Shown in pieces: positions 1 to 8,943 of a DNA stretch of 64,000 nt; position 1 is the first letter of the stretch; the number at the start of each line of letters is the position of its first letter. The stretch spans positions 310,001-374,000 of the forward strand of contig CAWHBK010000002.1 in assembly GCA_963827605.1 (NCBI GenBank). The letters run 5' to 3'. The stretch is from DSYU01 sp963827605 (GTDB lineage Bacteria; Chloroflexota; Anaerolineae; Anaerolineales; Anaerolineaceae). Both the position numbers and the translations under genes were made by a program. Under the pieces are notes generated by a model. The model did no database searches, was not told where the DNA came from, and worked only from the letters and a program-made list of their open reading frames with translations.

Positions 1-160
1 GCGGATGCAGGTCGGTGAGGAACAGATCCCAACCGCGGCTGGCGCATTCGACCGCGAAGGCTTTCCCCAGTCCACCTGCTGCCCCCGAAATAATGACTGC
101 CGAGCGACCGGCAACCTGGATTTCTTGGGCCGTCCGGTTTTCAAGCGCGAAAGGAGTCAT
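1..160 (-). CDS. SDR-family dehydrogenase, N-terminal fragment (runs off the window)
   Basis: The reverse strand opens with ATG at 160 and runs to the window edge. It encodes about 53 residues, starting MTPFALENRTAQ and containing SGAAGGLGKAFA, the glycine-rich NAD(P)-binding turn (GxxxGxG) of short-chain dehydrogenases, followed by a Rossmann beta-strand ending in Asp-Leu. The start overlaps the stop of the upstream SDR gene in an ATGA, so the two are translationally coupled. The substrate cannot be read from the fragment. Confidence 0.85.
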   Translation of the reverse strand, partial: MTPFALENRTAQEIQVAGRSAVIISGAAGGLGKAFAVECASRGWDLFLTDLHP

Positions 161-1059
161 GCCGAAACCTCCTGTACAGGTTCTTCCTGGGGTATGCCAC
201 ACATCTGTTCCGATAAAGCCCACAGCCGCCGCGCGGCGTCTTTGTCCAGCGCGTGCTTGCTGGGCGGCTTGGGAGCGCAGTCTTTCCAGTAAATGTCGGG
301 CGAAAACTCGATGGACGGTTCCGTGGCCAGGAACAGGATGCCTCTGGCCGACTGCTCGGCGGTAACGCCGCCGGAACGACGGCGCGCCCACACCCAGCGC
401 ACCAGGGCGGGGTTGCCCTTCAGCCCGATATCGGTCTTCACCAGGCCGGGGTCGGCGGCAAAGGCGCGTACGCTGGCCCCCTCACCCAGCGTACGATTAA
501 GCTGCAAGGTAAAGAGCACGTTGGCCAGCTTGGTCTGCCCGTAGGCGCGCAGGCCGTTGTAATGACGGCGCAGCTGGATATCGGACCAGTTCAGGCGCGT
601 GCCAAAGTGCGAATCGGAGCTGACCGTCACCACGCGCGCCGCCGGCGCGGCCTTCAGCAGCGGCAGGAGCAGGTTGGTGAGCAGAAACGGCGCCAGGTGA
701 TTGACCGCCCACTGCATCTCAAAGCCTTCCTGGGTCAGCGTCAGCCAGTACGTAAAGGTGCCGGCGTTGTTGACCAGACCATCCAGGCAGCCGCGCCCGC
801 CAGATGCCACCAGTTCGTGGATCTCGCCGGCCAGCTGGCGCACCTGGCTCTGCAACGAAAGATCGGCTACACGATATACCGCGCCGGCGTCCGGGTTGAT
901 AAAGCGCAGCTTGCGTTCCGCCGCGCGGCAGCGCTCTGCCGAGCGCCCCACCCCAATTACCATCGCACCCTGGCGAACCAGCATCTCCGCCGTCGCCAGC
1001 CCAATCCCGGAAGTTGCCCCGGTGACCACAATTGTTTTACCTGTTAAAGTTGTTTCCAT
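157..1059 (-). CDS. SDR-family NAD(P)-dependent oxidoreductase, retinol-dehydrogenase-like
   Basis: This 300-residue Rossmann enzyme has the cofactor motif TGATSGIG at residues 13-20, an NNAG motif, a Ser in VTVSSDSHF, and the catalytic YxxxK in YGQTKLAN. These mark a complete classical SDR. The overall style (NVLFTLQLNRTL, ADPGLVKTDIG) resembles the retinol dehydrogenase/WW-oxidoreductase-like group common in bacteria, where substrates are usually unknown alcohols or ketones. It overlaps the next SDR gene by 4 nt (ATGA), so both probably form one operon and perhaps one pathway. The start ATG at 1059 lies 100 bp from the end of the response-regulator operon. Confidence 0.9.
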   Translation of the reverse strand: METTLTGKTIVVTGATSGIGLATAEMLVRQGAMVIGVGRSAERCRAAERKLRFINPDAGAVYRVADLSLQSQVRQLAGEIHELVASGGRGCLDGLVNNAGTFTYWLTLTQEGFEMQWAVNHLAPFLLTNLLLPLLKAAPAARVVTVSSDSHFGTRLNWSDIQLRRHYNGLRAYGQTKLANVLFTLQLNRTLGEGASVRAFAADPGLVKTDIGLKGNPALVRWVWARRRSGGVTAEQSARGILFLATEPSIEFSPDIYWKDCAPKPPSKHALDKDAARRLWALSEQMCGIPQEEPVQEVSA

Positions 1060-1112
1060 TTCTTATTCCATCCTTTGTTGCGTTAACCATAGCGCGGCAG
1101 GGGATGGAAGAA

Positions 1113-1132
1113 GATCCACCAGAGGGTGGATC
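1113..1132 (-). terminator. Hairpin downstream of the rpoN/kinase/regulator operon
   Basis: GATCCACC-AGAG-GGTGGATC forms an 8-bp perfect stem with a 4-nt loop, just past the stop of the minus-strand response regulator. On that strand a T-rich tract (TTCTTCC) follows. This looks like a weak intrinsic terminator that ends the operon before the SDR genes. Confidence 0.5.
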
Positions 1133-1159
1133 GAGGGGGTGGATTCAAGAATGAGAGGC

Positions 1160-2338
1160 TTATGTCTCCGACGCCTTCACAATATCGGCAGGCAAATCGG
1201 CCAGGTCGATGGTTTCGCCGTCGCAGAAGAGCATGGCGCGTTCGATGGCGTTGTTGAGCTCGCGGATGTTGCCGGCCCAGGAATAAGCCATCATGGCTTC
1301 CATGGCGCGCGGGGAGACGTTGGTAACGTTCATGCCTTGTTTGGCGTTATGCATGCGCAGGAAGTGGCCCACCAGTTCAGGGATATCTTCCCGGCGCTCG
1401 CGCAACGGGGGTAGGTGCAGATCGACTACCTTCAGGCGGTAATAGAGATCCTCGCGGAAATGGGCATCATGGATCATGGCTTTCAAGTCGCGGTTGGAGG
1501 CGGCCAACAGCTGCACATCCACATGGATGAGGTTGGTGCCGCCCACGCGGCGGAAGGCACGTTCCTCCAGCGCACGCAGCAGCTTGGCCTGGATATCCAT
1601 GGGCATGGAGGAAATTTCGTCCAGGAAGAGCACCCCACCGTCGGCCACTTCCATCAGTCCGTGCTTTTTACGGTCAGCGCCGGTGAAGGCGCCCGCCTCA
1701 TAGCCAAACAGCTCCGATTCGAGCATCGTGGCCTGGATGGCAGCGCAGTTAATGGCGATAAAAGGCTTATTGGCGCGCGGCCCGCACTGGTGGATAAACT
1801 TGGCCAGCACTTCCTTGCCGGTGCCGGTCTCGCCGGTGATCAGCACCGATACCGAAGCCGCCGCGGCGCGCTGCGCCATGGTCAGCATCACCTGCAGGGT
1901 CGTTTTTTCGCCAATAATGGTTGCCCCGCTGCGATTCTGCGTCTCGCGCAGGTGGGTCAGTTCGCGGCGCATGGAGACAATTTCACAGGCGCGCTGGAGC
2001 GATTTCTCCAACTGGGAGAACTGGATGGGCTTGGCCAGAAAATCGTGCGCTCCGTTCTTCATCGCATCCACCGCCATCTCGATATCGCCATAGGCGGTGA
2101 TCAGGATGATGGGCGGGCGCACGGGCAGGTTGGCGGTTTCGTAGAGCAGGTTGGGGCCGTAGCCATCCGGGAGCTGCACGTCCAGCAGCACCACATCACT
2201 GTCGCCGCGCTTCAGGCAGGTGCGCGCTTCGGCCAGGGTACCCACCCCGCGCGTCTCGTAGCCCCGCGCGCTGAGGAAATCTTCGGCATTGCGGCGGAAG
2301 GTGTCTTCATCGTCAACGATTAAAACGGTAAAGCTCAT
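1160..2338 (-). CDS. NtrC-type sigma-54 response regulator lacking a DNA-binding domain
   Basis: The 392-residue protein has a receiver domain (residues 1-120; VVLLDVQLPDG holds the phospho-acceptor Asp) and an AAA+ sigma-54 interaction domain. That domain has Walker A GETGTGKE, the sigma-54-contacting GAFTGA loop, Walker B GGVLFLDE and an arginine-finger region. NtrC proteins are usually about 450-480 residues and end in a Fis-type helix-turn-helix; this one stops after the AAA+ lid (LADLPADIVKASET), so the DNA-binding domain is absent. It would have to activate sigma-54 holoenzyme from solution, as known for a few family members such as FlgR, or have a partner. It overlaps the upstream kinase by 4 nt, and rpoN lies just beyond, so all three are one operon. 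Confidence 0.93.
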   Translation of the reverse strand: MSFTVLIVDDEDTFRRNAEDFLSARGYETRGVGTLAEARTCLKRGDSDVVLLDVQLPDGYGPNLLYETANLPVRPPIILITAYGDIEMAVDAMKNGAHDFLAKPIQFSQLEKSLQRACEIVSMRRELTHLRETQNRSGATIIGEKTTLQVMLTMAQRAAAASVSVLITGETGTGKEVLAKFIHQCGPRANKPFIAINCAAIQATMLESELFGYEAGAFTGADRKKHGLMEVADGGVLFLDEISSMPMDIQAKLLRALEERAFRRVGGTNLIHVDVQLLAASNRDLKAMIHDAHFREDLYYRLKVVDLHLPPLRERREDIPELVGHFLRMHNAKQGMNVTNVSPRAMEAMMAYSWAGNIRELNNAIERAMLFCDGETIDLADLPADIVKASET

Positions 2339-4314
2339 GCCTTTTCTCCCTGGAACTTGGACAAAATGACGTGAAAAACCGTCCCACCGGGGAAGGTGTT
2401 CACGCTGATGCTGCCATGATGGGCCGTGACGATGCGCTTGGTAATCGCCAGCCCCAGGCCGGTGCCTTGCGCCTTGGTGGTCACAAAGGGCTCAAAGATG
2501 CGCTCGCGGACTTCATCCGGGATGCCGGGGCCATTATCGGTGATGCTCACCTCCACCTGAGGCAAGCCCGGGTTCTGGTTGAAGGGCGCCACCCGCACCG
2601 CCAGCGTGCCGCCGCTATCCACGTTCTCCCCACCGGCGGCGCCTCTACCCGCGCCGCTGCTCATGGCTTCGACCGCGTTGCTGATCAGGTTGGTGAAAAC
2701 TTGTTCCAGCGAGCGCGGGTCGCCCAGTACGGGCGGCGTGTCAGCTTCTACCTGGAAGAAAGCGGTCACGTTGACCTTGGACATGCGCGGCCGCCAGCGG
2801 TCGAGCAGGCGGTGCAGCAGCGCATCCAGGTCAACCGACTCGAATTTATGCTCCACCTGGCGTGAGAAGTTGAGCACACCCTCCATCAGATGGTTCAGGC
2901 GGGTGCAGTCGTTCAACAGGCGGTTGATGTTCTCCTGGTTGGGATCGCCTTCCGGCAGCTTGACCATGAGCAGCTGCAGTCCGGTGGAAATGTTGTTAAT
3001 CGGGTTGCGCACCTCATGCGCAAAAACGGCGGTCACCTCGCCCAGCACGGCGCGCTGTTCGAGCTGCTGGGTGCGGTTGCGAATCTCTTCGTTCTCGCTG
3101 ACATCGCTAAAAAAGATGCCTATCGCCAGCGTCTCGCCCTCGCGCTGGACGGGCATAATCTGCATGTGGGCGGGGAAGGACTGCCCATTGCGGCGGTGCA
3201 GGGATACACTGCCCATATTGTGGGTGGGGATGCCCTGACAGGCCATTTCGAGGGCGGGCAGCAGCCGCTCCGGACCGATGAGAATGTTCTCCACCGGCTG
3301 GCCTTTTACTTCCCAGTCAGCATAGCCCAACATCCACTCGGCGGCCGGGTTCATCTCGTTGACGGTCAGGTCAGGCGTGATGAGCAGGATGCCTTCCTGA
3401 GCATTCTCGCCCACCGAGCGCCAGATGCATAAATCGCGGCGGTTTTCCAGCGCCAGCTCGCGCAGGTTAACCAGCTGGGAGACGTTTTCCAGCATGCCGT
3501 TGAACTGTTTCCCCAACGCTTCGATGATCAGGGGGAGGTGCTCGGGAGGCTCCTGCACCCGGTCGGCCAGCACCAGCAAGCCGTTCTGACTGACCGGCAC
3601 GGAAGCCAGGAAGGTCAGGTTGCGCATGCGCGCGGCGCGGTGCAGATCGGTCTGCACCCGGCGGCCTGGGCGCCACACAAAGGTATGCGATAGGCGCAGC
3701 AGATCATTTGCCGCAATGGTATCCGGCAGCAGGTTCGGCTCGCCGGCTTCGGCGGCCTTCCATACCTGCGCGTCGCCGCCCTCCATGCGGTACACCGCCG
3801 CGACAGACATCTCCAGCGTCTGGCGCACCGCGCCCAGCGCCCGGGAGAGGGTCTGGCGCAGCGACTCCTGCTTGGGCAGGCGGTTGATTTCCACCAGAGC
3901 CTGCGCGATCTGCTCCACCCGGCCTAACAGGCTCTTGTGGGGGTTTTCCTGGGCTTCGAAGAGCAGCGCCAGCCACTGCCCGTTGGAATCGAGGCCGCGC
4001 ACCTGCAGGTTGACCGGCAGCGGCGGGCGGTTGCGCCGGTCGAGCAGCACACTGAGAACCTCATCGGCGGCCAGCATATGGGCCGGCAGACCGCTCACCA
4101 GGCCGCGCAGCCCGCGGGCGCTGACTTCATTGAAGGCAAAGGCGGTCAGTTGTAGAAAAGCGCTGTTGGCCTGTACGATCTGCTCGCGCGGGTTATCCAG
4201 CAGCAGGGCCGGAATGGACAATAGTTGGAAGAGGGTCAGGAATTCTGGTTCGCCAGGCGGCTTGCTTCGGCGCAGGGGTCCGGTCACCGGCCGGGACGTG
4301 AAGCCGGTGGTCAT
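2335..4314 (-). CDS. PAS/GAF sensor histidine kinase, partner of the sigma-54 regulator
   Basis: This 659-residue kinase has an N-terminal PAS-like domain (about residues 25-115), a GAF-like middle (about 130-280), a second PAS domain (about 295-415), and a HisKA domain with the phospho-acceptor H-box HEVRNP. The C-terminal HATPase_c has an N-box NLISNAVEAM, a G1 box DNGPGIP, an F-box (FEPFVTTK) and a G2 box GTGLGL. No transmembrane segment is visible, so it is probably a soluble cytosolic sensor of redox, small ligand or protein signals. It overlaps both rpoN upstream (4311-4314) and the AAA+ regulator downstream (2335-2338) by 4 nt, so the three proteins are probably made in step. Confidence 0.92.
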   Translation of the reverse strand: MTTGFTSRPVTGPLRRSKPPGEPEFLTLFQLLSIPALLLDNPREQIVQANSAFLQLTAFAFNEVSARGLRGLVSGLPAHMLAADEVLSVLLDRRNRPPLPVNLQVRGLDSNGQWLALLFEAQENPHKSLLGRVEQIAQALVEINRLPKQESLRQTLSRALGAVRQTLEMSVAAVYRMEGGDAQVWKAAEAGEPNLLPDTIAANDLLRLSHTFVWRPGRRVQTDLHRAARMRNLTFLASVPVSQNGLLVLADRVQEPPEHLPLIIEALGKQFNGMLENVSQLVNLRELALENRRDLCIWRSVGENAQEGILLITPDLTVNEMNPAAEWMLGYADWEVKGQPVENILIGPERLLPALEMACQGIPTHNMGSVSLHRRNGQSFPAHMQIMPVQREGETLAIGIFFSDVSENEEIRNRTQQLEQRAVLGEVTAVFAHEVRNPINNISTGLQLLMVKLPEGDPNQENINRLLNDCTRLNHLMEGVLNFSRQVEHKFESVDLDALLHRLLDRWRPRMSKVNVTAFFQVEADTPPVLGDPRSLEQVFTNLISNAVEAMSSGAGRGAAGGENVDSGGTLAVRVAPFNQNPGLPQVEVSITDNGPGIPDEVRERIFEPFVTTKAQGTGLGLAITKRIVTAHHGSISVNTFPGGTVFHVILSKFQGEKA

Positions 4315-5954
4315 AGGGCGCCTTCAGGAACAGGCTGGCGCGCAGGAGAACGCCCGCCGGGAGCCAGGACTTTTCGCACCGTACTTTGCACAGGCGCGTT
4401 CACCGGCGCCGCCACGCTGCGGGGTGATCCACTAGCGGTGGCGCGTTTCGGATTGCCGTCCGGCGCACCCGCAGAGGGGGCGCGCAGCCCGGCCGGAAGG
4501 ATGCCCTCCATGGCGCGGTACTTGGCGACCGTTCGGCGCGCAACGTTAAAGCCGCGCTCGGCCAGCAAGCCGGCCAGCTCCGAGTCGCTCAACGCGCGCC
4601 CGGTTCCGCCCGGCGCGTTCTCCCCGGCCACCAGCTCGCGCAGCACGCTGCGGATGTTCAGGCTGCGGTCGAAGAAACCCGATAATGGAATGATGCGCCC
4701 ATTGGGCATTTGCACCGCCTTGTTGGCTACTGCGCGCGAGATGGTCGACTCATGCACTTCCAGCTCCTGGGCAATCTGCGCGCGGGTGAGCGGGCGGATG
4801 TGTTTCTCGCCCTTGAGGATAAAATCGTGCTGTATCGAGACGATGCGCTGCATGAGACGCTGGATGGTATGGTTGCGCTGCTGCAAGCATTTGACGAACA
4901 GGGAGGCGCGCTCCAGGTCGCCGCGTAGCGCTTCCTTCTGCGGGCCACCCGATTCCTGCACGACCTGACGATAGAGCGGGTTGACGCGCAGCACGCCCCA
5001 CAGCGGCATGATAATTTCGACCACCAGCTGCTGAGGTGCGGAAGGTTCCGCGCCAGCATCACCGGCGGCTGCTGGACTGCTGGAGCGGGCGCCGCTGTCA
5101 TTGGCGGTGCGGTCGGCGGCCAGTGAGATGATCATATCCGGCTGGTAGTATACGCGGCTGGGCTCATGCGCTGGCTGGCGGGCCTCGCCCCAGGCGGAGC
5201 GGGCCGGGTACGGGTTCAGATTGTCACTGATAAAGCGCGCCGCTTCCTGGATTTTATGCAATGGGGCCTTGAGCTGGCGGGCCAGCTCGGCGTACTGGTG
5301 GCGCGAAAGCAAACTCATGCCACAGCGCACCAGCTCCTCGGCCAGGGGCGGAACCGGGCGCGTCTCGGCCAGCACATCCAGCTGCACCAGCAGCGCTTCC
5401 TGCGTGGAGCAGGAGGCTACGCCCACCGGGTCTGCGCGCTGGATGGTGCGCTGTACCAGTTCTAACCGGGCGAGGGGTACGTGCAGGTAGCGCGCCGCTT
5501 CCAGCAGGGTAATGGCGAGCAGGCCATCCTCGTCCAGGTTGGTGAGCAGGTGCGCGGCCAGCTTGCGGTCTTCGGGAGCAATATCCGGGGCTACCTGGCG
5601 GAAAACGTATACCGGCAGCTCTTCGCCCATGCTGGAATAGCGATCCTCGGGCATTTCCTCGGCGCTTTCCCCGCCGCCGCTGTAGGAAACATCGCGCGGC
5701 GAAATAAAGACGATCGGCTCGTCCGGCGCGGTCTGCGCGGGATGGCTGCACACCGGGCAGGCGCTTTTGGCCGGCAGCAGGCGGTGGCAGGTGGGGCAGC
5801 GGCGCTCGTCGACCAGCTCAAGGGCAGGGTTGCCGGCCAGTTCAGAATCGATCTGCTGGCGCAGCTCGGCCGCCGTCAGGCTGAGCAGGCTCATGGTCTG
5901 GGCAAGATGCGCTGTGGTCAGCGGTCGGATCGTCTGGTAATGCGCTTGAAACAT
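4311..5954 (-). CDS. rpoN: RNA polymerase sigma-54 factor with zinc-ribbon insert and C-terminal extension
   Basis: The 547-residue protein starts with a region I-like segment (MSLLSLTAAELRQQI, then ELAGNPALEL). It has a core-binding middle, a helix-turn-helix (TRAQIAQELEVHESTISRAV) and the diagnostic RpoN box ARRTVAKYR. Two oddities are visible. Straight after region I there is a Cys4 knuckle, C53-x2-C56-x9-C66-x2-C69, absent from E. coli-type RpoN. After the RpoN box a Pro/Ala/Gly-rich tail of about 60 residues extends the protein, where family members normally stop within roughly ten. It is the first gene of an operon with its cognate-type kinase and AAA+ activator. No convincing -24/-12 promoter was seen upstream of any gene in the window. 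Confidence 0.95.
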   Translation of the reverse strand: MFQAHYQTIRPLTTAHLAQTMSLLSLTAAELRQQIDSELAGNPALELVDERRCPTCHRLLPAKSACPVCSHPAQTAPDEPIVFISPRDVSYSGGGESAEEMPEDRYSSMGEELPVYVFRQVAPDIAPEDRKLAAHLLTNLDEDGLLAITLLEAARYLHVPLARLELVQRTIQRADPVGVASCSTQEALLVQLDVLAETRPVPPLAEELVRCGMSLLSRHQYAELARQLKAPLHKIQEAARFISDNLNPYPARSAWGEARQPAHEPSRVYYQPDMIISLAADRTANDSGARSSSPAAAGDAGAEPSAPQQLVVEIIMPLWGVLRVNPLYRQVVQESGGPQKEALRGDLERASLFVKCLQQRNHTIQRLMQRIVSIQHDFILKGEKHIRPLTRAQIAQELEVHESTISRAVANKAVQMPNGRIIPLSGFFDRSLNIRSVLRELVAGENAPGGTGRALSDSELAGLLAERGFNVARRTVAKYRAMEGILPAGLRAPSAGAPDGNPKRATASGSPRSVAAPVNAPVQSTVRKVLAPGGRSPARQPVPEGAL

Positions 5955-6023
5955 AGGTCACCCGGTAGGAGATAGTATAATGCGTGCCGACTTACGTTGC
6001 AAGATATGTGCCAGGGGGAAAGA

Positions 6024-6181
6024 GGGCTTTTTCAAAGTCAGCGGCCCACCCCCGGCCCCTCCCGGCGCGGGAGGGGAGCCAGAAATTTACGGGGTTTCGC
6101 GGCCCAAATTGGGCCGCGAAACCCCGTACCCCAACGGCAAGATCAAGTCTTTGGAAAAATGCAACCGACTTTGCAAAAGCC
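6024..6181. repeat. Palindromic element A (MITE-like), between rpoN and the SIMPL gene
   Basis: This fills most of the 342-bp gap between divergent genes. The left end GGCTTTTTCAAAGTC (6025-6039) and right end GACTTTGCAAAAGCC (6167-6181) are inverted repeats matching at 14 of 15 positions. Inside is a GC hairpin (CCCCTCCCG-GCG-CGGGAGGGG, 6056-6076), an A/T spacer, then a perfect palindrome at 6089-6127 with 19-bp arms around one A. The rest of the gap is unremarkable. Related elements lie near 18.5 and 62 kb. Confidence 0.75.
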
Positions 6182-6296
6182 ATACAGGGGGGAAGAGGAT
6201 CAACTCCCCTGCGCGGGAACCTTTTTTGTTTTATAACGTCTAATACATAACAGGACAACATTCGTCCTATTATTATCTCGCAATGGAGGATTGAAG

Positions 6297-7119
6297 ATGT
6301 CTCTCAGAAAGTCTTTTTCTTTTATGGCAGCCGCTGCCATGCTCGCGCTGATATTGGCCGGGTGCGCGCCGGCGCTGGTGGGGGCCAGTGCAGCCTCCGT
6401 CCTGCCCCAGTCCGCGAAAAACGCTGCGGTGGCGCAGGCGCAGCCGACGGCTCAGCCCGGACAGGCCGCTCTTCCGGCGGACGCCGGGATTACTGTTACG
6501 GGGGTTGGGCAGGTTAACGGTACGCCGGATATCGCCCGCGTGGTCGTGGGCGTTGAATCGCAGGACAAGGACGTCAAACTGGCGGTGAATGATAACAACA
6601 CCAAAATGACGGCCCTGATCGCCGGCCTGAAGAGCGGCGGGATTAACGCAAAAGATATCCAGACGATGAACTACAGCGTCTACGTAGAGAACCCGCAGCC
6701 GGGCAACCTGGCCCCTGACCAGACCACCCAGGCCACGCCGAGCAACCTGATTTACCACGTCACCAACCAGGTACAGATCACGGTACGCGACATCACCAAG
6801 CTGAGCGGCGTGCTGGAACAGTCGGTCGAACTCGGGCGCTAACTCGATCTACGGAGTCAGCTTTGACGTGAGCAACCCGACCGCGCTGGAAGACCAGGCC
6901 CGCGAGATGGCCGTGGCCGATGCGAAAGCGCGCGCCGAGAAACTGGCTAAGCTGGAAGGCTTGACCCTGGGCAGCGTGGTGCGCGTGGATGAAGGCAGCG
7001 TTGGACCGATCCCGTTCGCCAGCGCTGCAAAAGACATGGCGCAGGGAGGCGGCGCCCCGATCGAAAGCGGCAGCATCCAGGTCTCGGTCAATTTACAGGT
7101 GACTTACGCGATTAAGTAA
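6297..7119 (+). CDS. SIMPL-domain (DUF541) lipoprotein, one frameshift
   Basis: ATG 6297 follows a good Shine-Dalgarno (GGAGG). The signal peptide ends in lipobox LAGC, so the product is a lipid-anchored envelope protein. The mature part (ITVTGVGQVNGTPDIARVVVGVE, then a C-terminal half with the usual VADAKARAEKLAKL helix) is the SIMPL/DUF541 fold, a periplasmic family of unclear molecular role linked in some bacteria to oxidative stress. One extra G near 6835 (CGGGCG for expected CGGCG) shifts the frame; removing it joins ELG to ANSIYGVSFDVSNP and yields a normal full-length protein of about 270 residues. An exceptionally strong terminator follows. Confidence 0.88.
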
Positions 7120-7141
7120 GACGGAAAAATATTGGACGATA

Positions 7142-7184
7142 CGCGCCCGGTGCAAAAGAGTCTTTTGCACCGGGCGCGGTTTTT
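7142..7184 (+). terminator. Strong intrinsic terminator after the SIMPL gene
   Basis: A perfect 17-bp stem (7142-7158 with 7162-7178) with a 3-nt loop AGT is followed directly by GTTTTTTA. It sits 22 bp past the SIMPL stop codon. Confidence 0.93.
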
Positions 7185-7402
7185 TATAGCCCCGGTGGTG
7201 CAGGGTGAATCGCCGCAAGAAGGAGCCATCTACAAAAATGTCTTATCCGCGTAATCCACCAAAAGCTCGTAATCCGCGATGAAAACCGTTGCCTAAATGC
7301 CCAGAATCTAGCCTGACGAACGGGTTTTCCGCGGTATCCGCGAACCCGGAAATGGTACAATGTTGAACCAAATGAAAGGCACTTGCGGATGAATGAGGCG
7401 GT

Positions 7403-8803
7403 ATGGCGGAGCTAACGGTGATAGGCGGCGGGCTGGCGGGCTGCGAAGCGGCCTGGCAGGCGGCAGAGCGCGGGCTGCGCGTGCGCCTGTACGAGATGCG
7501 CCCGGTCAAGGAAACCGGCGCGCACGTCACCGGCGACCTGGCCGAGCTGGTATGTTCCAACTCACTGGGCTCCAACCTGCCCGACCGCGCCTCGGGCATG
7601 CTCAAGGAAGAGCTGCGCCGGTTCGGTTCGCTGCTGCTGGCCTGCGCGCTGGAAACCGCGCTGCCCGCCGGAGCGGCGCTGGCGGTCGACCGGGAAGCCT
7701 TCGCGCGGCGGGTGACGGAGCGCATCGTCTCCCACCCCAATATCGAGCTGGCGCGCGAAGAAGCGCGCGCCATCCCCGCCGGGCCCACCATCATCGCCTC
7801 CGGCCCGCTGACTTCGCCCGACCTGACGCGCGCCATTCAGGCGCTGACCGGGCAGGAACACCTCTTTTTCTATGACGCCATTGCTCCCATCATCCGGCGC
7901 GAGTCGATCGACATGAACCTGGCTTTCCGCGCCTCGCGCTACGGCAGCCGCGTTCCGGACGAGGGTGACTACATCAACTGCCCGCTGGAACAGGAGCAGT
8001 ACGAGCGCTTTATCGACGCGCTGCTGCACGCTGAGCGCATCCCCCTGCGCTGGTTTGAGACGCCCATTAATGAAGGCGTCACCGCCGGAGCGCGGGAATT
8101 TTTCGAAGGCTGCCTGCCGGTGGAAGTGATGGCGGCGCGCGATTTGCAAGCCCTGGCCTACGGGCCCATGCGACCGGTGGGGCTGCACAACCCGCACACC
8201 GGCCACTGGTCGTATGCGGTCGTTCAACTGCGCCAGGACAACCTGGCCGGCACGCTGTACAATCTGGTCGGCTTCCAGACCAACCTCACCTACTCCGAGC
8301 AGCGGCGCGTGCTGCGCATGATCCCCGGGCTGGAGCAGGCCGAGTTCGTCCGCTACGGTCAGATGCACCGCAACACGTTTATCGCGGCGCCGCTGCTGCT
8401 GGAGCCTACTATGCAAATCCGGCCGCGCGCAGGCGAAGCGGCCCCGCCGCTGTTCTTTGCCGGGCAGATCACCGGGGTGGAGGGCTATATGGGCAATATC
8501 GCCACCGGACTGCTGGCCGGGATGAATGTCGCGCGGCTGCTGAGCGGGCTGCCCCCGCTGGCGCTGCCTGTCACCAGCATGCTGGGCGCGCTGACGAGCT
8601 ACATCACACGGGCCGAAATGAAAGACTTCCAGCCCATGAAAGCCAACTTCGGCATCCTCCCACCCCTGGAGCAGCCCGGGCGCACCAAACCCGCCCGCTC
8701 GCTGCAATACGTCCAGCGCGGGCAGGCCGATCTGGAGGCCTGGGCCGCGGCGAACGAACTCCCCCTGCGCGCCGGCCAACCGGCAGAGGAGAAGCCGTTA
8801 TGA
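7403..8803 (+). CDS. trmFO: Methylenetetrahydrofolate-tRNA-(uracil-5-)-methyltransferase
   Basis: The 466-residue flavoprotein makes 5-methyluridine at position 54 of the tRNA T-loop, taking the carbon from methylene-THF. It begins with the FAD dinucleotide-binding motif VIGGGLAGCEAAW. It carries the TrmFO hallmarks YEMRPVKETGAH, LAELVCSNSLGSNL (with the catalytic cysteine region), GPMRPVGL, LVGFQTNLTYSEQ and GQITGVEGYMGNIATGLLAG. Length is normal for the family. An upstream TACAAT near 7356 could be a -10 box. The stop overlaps a downstream ATG, though that ATG is probably not used. Confidence 0.97.
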   Translation: MAELTVIGGGLAGCEAAWQAAERGLRVRLYEMRPVKETGAHVTGDLAELVCSNSLGSNLPDRASGMLKEELRRFGSLLLACALETALPAGAALAVDREAFARRVTERIVSHPNIELAREEARAIPAGPTIIASGPLTSPDLTRAIQALTGQEHLFFYDAIAPIIRRESIDMNLAFRASRYGSRVPDEGDYINCPLEQEQYERFIDALLHAERIPLRWFETPINEGVTAGAREFFEGCLPVEVMAARDLQALAYGPMRPVGLHNPHTGHWSYAVVQLRQDNLAGTLYNLVGFQTNLTYSEQRRVLRMIPGLEQAEFVRYGQMHRNTFIAAPLLLEPTMQIRPRAGEAAPPLFFAGQITGVEGYMGNIATGLLAGMNVARLLSGLPPLALPVTSMLGALTSYITRAEMKDFQPMKANFGILPPLEQPGRTKPARSLQYVQRGQADLEAWAAANELPLRAGQPAEEKPL

Positions 8804-8943
8804 AATTTCTGGTGTTCAGGCGTGGTTTTTGGATAAAGAAGGATAGAGAGCTGACAACGGATTATGAGAACGGATTGAACGGATTTGGAGCAGCGCAGTC
8901 CGATAAATCCACTCATGGAACTGTCGCTCGGCAAAAGGTATGG

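Noticed and set aside
253..1047. Long open frame opposite the SDR gene
   Set aside because: It is a GC-rich shadow without a ribosome site or family features; the SDR has all of its motifs.
5955..6296. Origin-like or small RNA gene in the rpoN-SIMPL gap
   Set aside because: The strong structures are explained by element A, and no DnaA boxes or sRNA promoter/terminator pair is seen.
8800..8943. Upstream start of the peptidase at the ATG overlapping the trmFO stop
   Set aside because: The extra 48 residues are not signal-like and contain low-quality repeat sequence; ATG 8944 leads to a more plausible leader.
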